64,000 nucleotides of DNA from Chloroflexota bacterium. Lineage in GTDB: Bacteria > Chloroflexota > Anaerolineae > Promineifilales > Promineifilaceae. This document shows positions 62,019 through 64,000 of this stretch, piece after piece. Location: positions 1 through 64,000 of the forward strand of contig JACTMP010000003.1 of the NCBI GenBank assembly GCA_014584575.1. The letters run 5' to 3'. The translations under genes were made by a program, and so were the position numbers. A model generated the notes under the pieces. That model was not told the DNA's origin, made no database searches, and saw only the letters and a list, made by a program, of their open reading frames with translations. Position 1 is the first letter of the stretch. The number at the start of each line of letters is the position of its first letter.

Positions 62019-63017
62019 ATGTCTTTCATCTGGCCCTGGATGCTCCTGACCCTATTGCTCATCCCCCTGTTTGTGTGGGGGTATTGGCGGCTGCTGCGGC
62101 GGCGGCAGCAGGCGATGGCGGCGTTGGGGCCATTGGGTGTGGTGCAAAACAGCGCGGGGGTTAACTTGAAGTGGCGACGCCATTTGCCGGCCCTGTTTTT
62201 CCTGATTGGCCTGACGCTGCTGTTTTTTAGCCTGGCGCGGCCGGAAATGATCCTGGAACTGCCGCGTGTGGAGGGCACCGTTATCCTGGCCTTCGACGTG
62301 TCTAACAGTATGGCCGCCGATGACCTGGAGCCGACGCGCATGGAAGCGGCGAAGGCGGCGGCGCGGACGTTTGTGGAAAACCAGCCCAGTACCGTGCAGA
62401 TTGGGGTGGTGGCGTTTAGCAATGGCGGATTGGTGGTGCAGCCGCCGACAGATGACCAGACGGCCGTATTAGACACCATCAATCGCCTCACCCCCCAGGG
62501 CGCCACCTCATTGGGCCAGGGCATTTTCACCGCCCTCAACGCCATTGCCGGGGAAGCCATTGCCCTGGACATTGACCTGGATACGCTGGAAGAAGGGTCA
62601 CCGCTGCCGGACATCGGTTATTACCCGTCGGCGGTGGTGCTGCTGCTAACCGACGGCGAAAATACCAGCCACCCCGACCCGTTTGAAGTGGCGCAGTTGG
62701 CGGCGCAGGCGGGGGTACGCATTTACCCGGTGGGAATTGGCAGCGCCGAGGGCACAGTCTTGCAGCTCGAAGGATTCAATGTGTTGACCCGGCTGGACGA
62801 GACGGCTTTGCAGCAAATTGCCAGCACCACCAACGGCGCGTATTACCACGCCGCCGACGAAGAAAGTTTGCAGGAGATTTACCAGAACGTGGATTTACAG
62901 TTGGCGATCAGCGGCGAAAAGATGGAGGTCACGGCCGTGTTTGCCGGACTCAGTGCGCTCTTTTTCCTCATCGGTGCGGCGCTGGCCCTGCTCTGGTTTG
63001 GGAGAATGCCGTTATGA
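62019..63017 (+). CDS. BatA-like VWA domain membrane protein
   Basis: Protein of 332 residues with membrane helices near residues 5-22 and 55-75 and a final one at about 308-328. In between is a VWA domain with a complete MIDAS motif DVSNSMAADD (about 95-104) and TDGENTSHPDP (about 212-222). Start 62019 matches the usual BatA opening (SFIWPWMLLTLLLIPLFVW); an earlier GTG at 61986 lies within a hairpin. The stop overlaps the next gene as ATGA. Confidence 0.92.
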   Translation: MSFIWPWMLLTLLLIPLFVWGYWRLLRRRQQAMAALGPLGVVQNSAGVNLKWRRHLPALFFLIGLTLLFFSLARPEMILELPRVEGTVILAFDVSNSMAADDLEPTRMEAAKAAARTFVENQPSTVQIGVVAFSNGGLVVQPPTDDQTAVLDTINRLTPQGATSLGQGIFTALNAIAGEAIALDIDLDTLEEGSPLPDIGYYPSAVVLLLTDGENTSHPDPFEVAQLAAQAGVRIYPVGIGSAEGTVLQLEGFNVLTRLDETALQQIASTTNGAYYHAADEESLQEIYQNVDLQLAISGEKMEVTAVFAGLSALFFLIGAALALLWFGRMPL

Positions 63018-64000
63018 TCTTTCTCTGGCCCTGGTTTTTGCTGCTGCTGTTACTCATCCCGCTGCTGGTGGCGGTCTATGTCTGGATGTTGCGGCGGAAG
63101 CGCAAATTTGCCGTGCGCTATTCCAGCCTGGCGCTGATTCGGGAGGCGATGCCGCGGCGGGCGCGCTGGCGGCAGCACCTGCCCGTGGCCTTGTTTTTGT
63201 TGGCGTTGGCGTGTTTGTTCACGGCCGTTGCCCGCCCCGCCGCCGAAGTGGAAGTCCCCCTCAGCCGCACCACCATCATCCTGGCCATTGATGTGTCTCG
63301 TAGCATGTGCGCCACCGACGTGGAACCCAACCGGCTGGCCGTAGCCCAGGAAGCGGCGCTGGCCTTTGTGGAAGACAACGCCGCCAACACCCGCATTGGC
63401 CTGGTCGCTTTTGCCGGTTTTGCCGAAATTGTCGTCCCGCCCACCAATGACAGAGAGCGGCTGCGCCAGGCCATCGAAAACTTCACCACCTCCATCGGCA
63501 CCGCCATTGGCAGCGCCACCCTCAAATCCATTGACGCCATTGCCGAGGTAAACGAAGCGGTGTCCCCCAGCGGTTATAACCTCAGCGGCGACGGCGAAGC
63601 GCCCTCACCAGATGGCTTTTACCAACCGGACATCATCGTGGTGCTGACGGACGGGGCCAACAGCCGGGGGCCAATGCCGCTGGCCGCCGCCCAACAGGCC
63701 GCCGACCGCCAGATTCGCGTCTATACCATCGGCTTTGGCACGACGGAGCCGGAGCGCATGGTGTGTTCGCCGCAGCAGTTGGGCAGCGATGCGTTTGAGG
63801 GTGGTTTTGGCGGTGGTTTTGGCCCCAACAGTTTCAGCGGCGGCGGGGGCGGGGGCGGTTTTCGCCGTTTTCTGATGCTCGACGAGTCCACATTGCAGGG
63901 CATGGCCGACCTGACCGGCGGCGATTACTACCGGGCGGAAGATGCGAAACAGCTTTACGATGTTTTTGCCAATTTACCGTTTGAACTCATCCTGCAAAAA
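63014..64000 (+). CDS. BatB-like VWA domain membrane protein, 3' end outside window
   Basis: Open frame of 329 codons running off the window end. It begins MIFLWPWFLLLLLLIPLLVA, has a second membrane helix (about 57-75), and a VWA domain with MIDAS motif DVSRSMCATD (about 96-105) and VVLTDGANSRGP (about 210-221). A Gly-rich stretch (GGFGGGFGPNSFSGGG) lies at about 258-275. It overlaps the BatA-like gene by ATGA and is its paralogue. The C-terminus is not visible. Confidence 0.92.
   Translation, partial: MIFLWPWFLLLLLLIPLLVAVYVWMLRRKRKFAVRYSSLALIREAMPRRARWRQHLPVALFLLALACLFTAVARPAAEVEVPLSRTTIILAIDVSRSMCATDVEPNRLAVAQEAALAFVEDNAANTRIGLVAFAGFAEIVVPPTNDRERLRQAIENFTTSIGTAIGSATLKSIDAIAEVNEAVSPSGYNLSGDGEAPSPDGFYQPDIIVVLTDGANSRGPMPLAAAQQAADRQIRVYTIGFGTTEPERMVCSPQQLGSDAFEGGFGGGFGPNSFSGGGGGGGFRRFLMLDESTLQGMADLTGGDYYRAEDAKQLYDVFANLPFELILQK

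Overview
The window looks like a piece of a moderately GC-rich chromosome, most likely from a Chloroflexota (Anaerolineae-like) bacterium. That placement is an inference from gene style (small proteins with iterated-word palindromes between genes, several secreted sugar-hydrolase-like lipoproteins, an ECF sigma/anti-sigma/TPR-CHAT set, a MoxR-DUF58-VWA operon) and is not proven by any marker gene here. The palindrome ACGGCCGT occurs roughly 100 times by eye, against about 2 expected from base composition. It lies in all reading frames and also between genes.

Layout. 0.1-2.2 kb: three overlapping genes (DUF4259 protein, unknown protein, Ig-like lipoprotein). 2.2-3.0 kb: a REP-associated tyrosine transposase (RAYT) between two clusters of its probable REP hairpins. 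3.0-6.7 kb: cobalamin-dependent methionine synthase (metH). 6.7-6.9 kb: a MITE-like element. 7.0-10.0 kb: a NarL-type response regulator and its membrane histidine kinase.

10.2-34.1 kb is a biosynthetic gene cluster. A four-gene FkbH-type cassette (3-hydroxyacyl-CoA dehydrogenase, ACP, acyl-CoA dehydrogenase, FkbH) should make glyceryl-ACP and oxidise it towards hydroxymalonyl-ACP. It is followed by a five-module NRPS (C-A-T x5, final thioesterase), an ABC exporter, a type II thioesterase and an MbtH protein. The binding-pocket residues of modules 2, 4 and 5 read DLFNNALTYK, the known alanine code. Modules 1 and 3 read DTEDIGTIVK and DVEDIGAIAK. The predicted backbone is X-Ala-X'-Ala-Ala, perhaps capped by a glyceryl or hydroxymalonyl group. 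No ketosynthase or acyltransferase is present to use a malonyl-type extender. The two NRPS genes are each interrupted once: a one-base frameshift before A2, and a 128-bp deletion in A4. A5 lacks 24 residues in frame. All three lesions lie in nearly identical module DNA, so they may be real recombination scars or assembly faults. A Sfp-type phosphopantetheinyl transferase that could activate the carrier domains sits at 45.4 kb.

34.2-40.2 kb: a MacB-like tripartite export set (FtsX permease, ATPase, two membrane-fusion proteins). 40.2-45.0 kb, minus strand: sigma factor, zinc-finger anti-sigma-like protein and TPR-CHAT protease-like protein. 46.6-50.2 kb: a stretch of decayed genes (helicase remnant, HEAT-like protein, nuclease broken by a 16-bp duplication, two further fragments), possibly an old defence island. 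50.4-56.3 kb: three related secreted glycoside-hydrolase-like proteins. 56.3-59.8 kb: small membrane proteins, a P-loop kinase and an HtrA-like protease. 59.8-64.0 kb: MoxR ATPase, DUF58 protein and two BatA/BatB-like VWA proteins, the last running off the window end.
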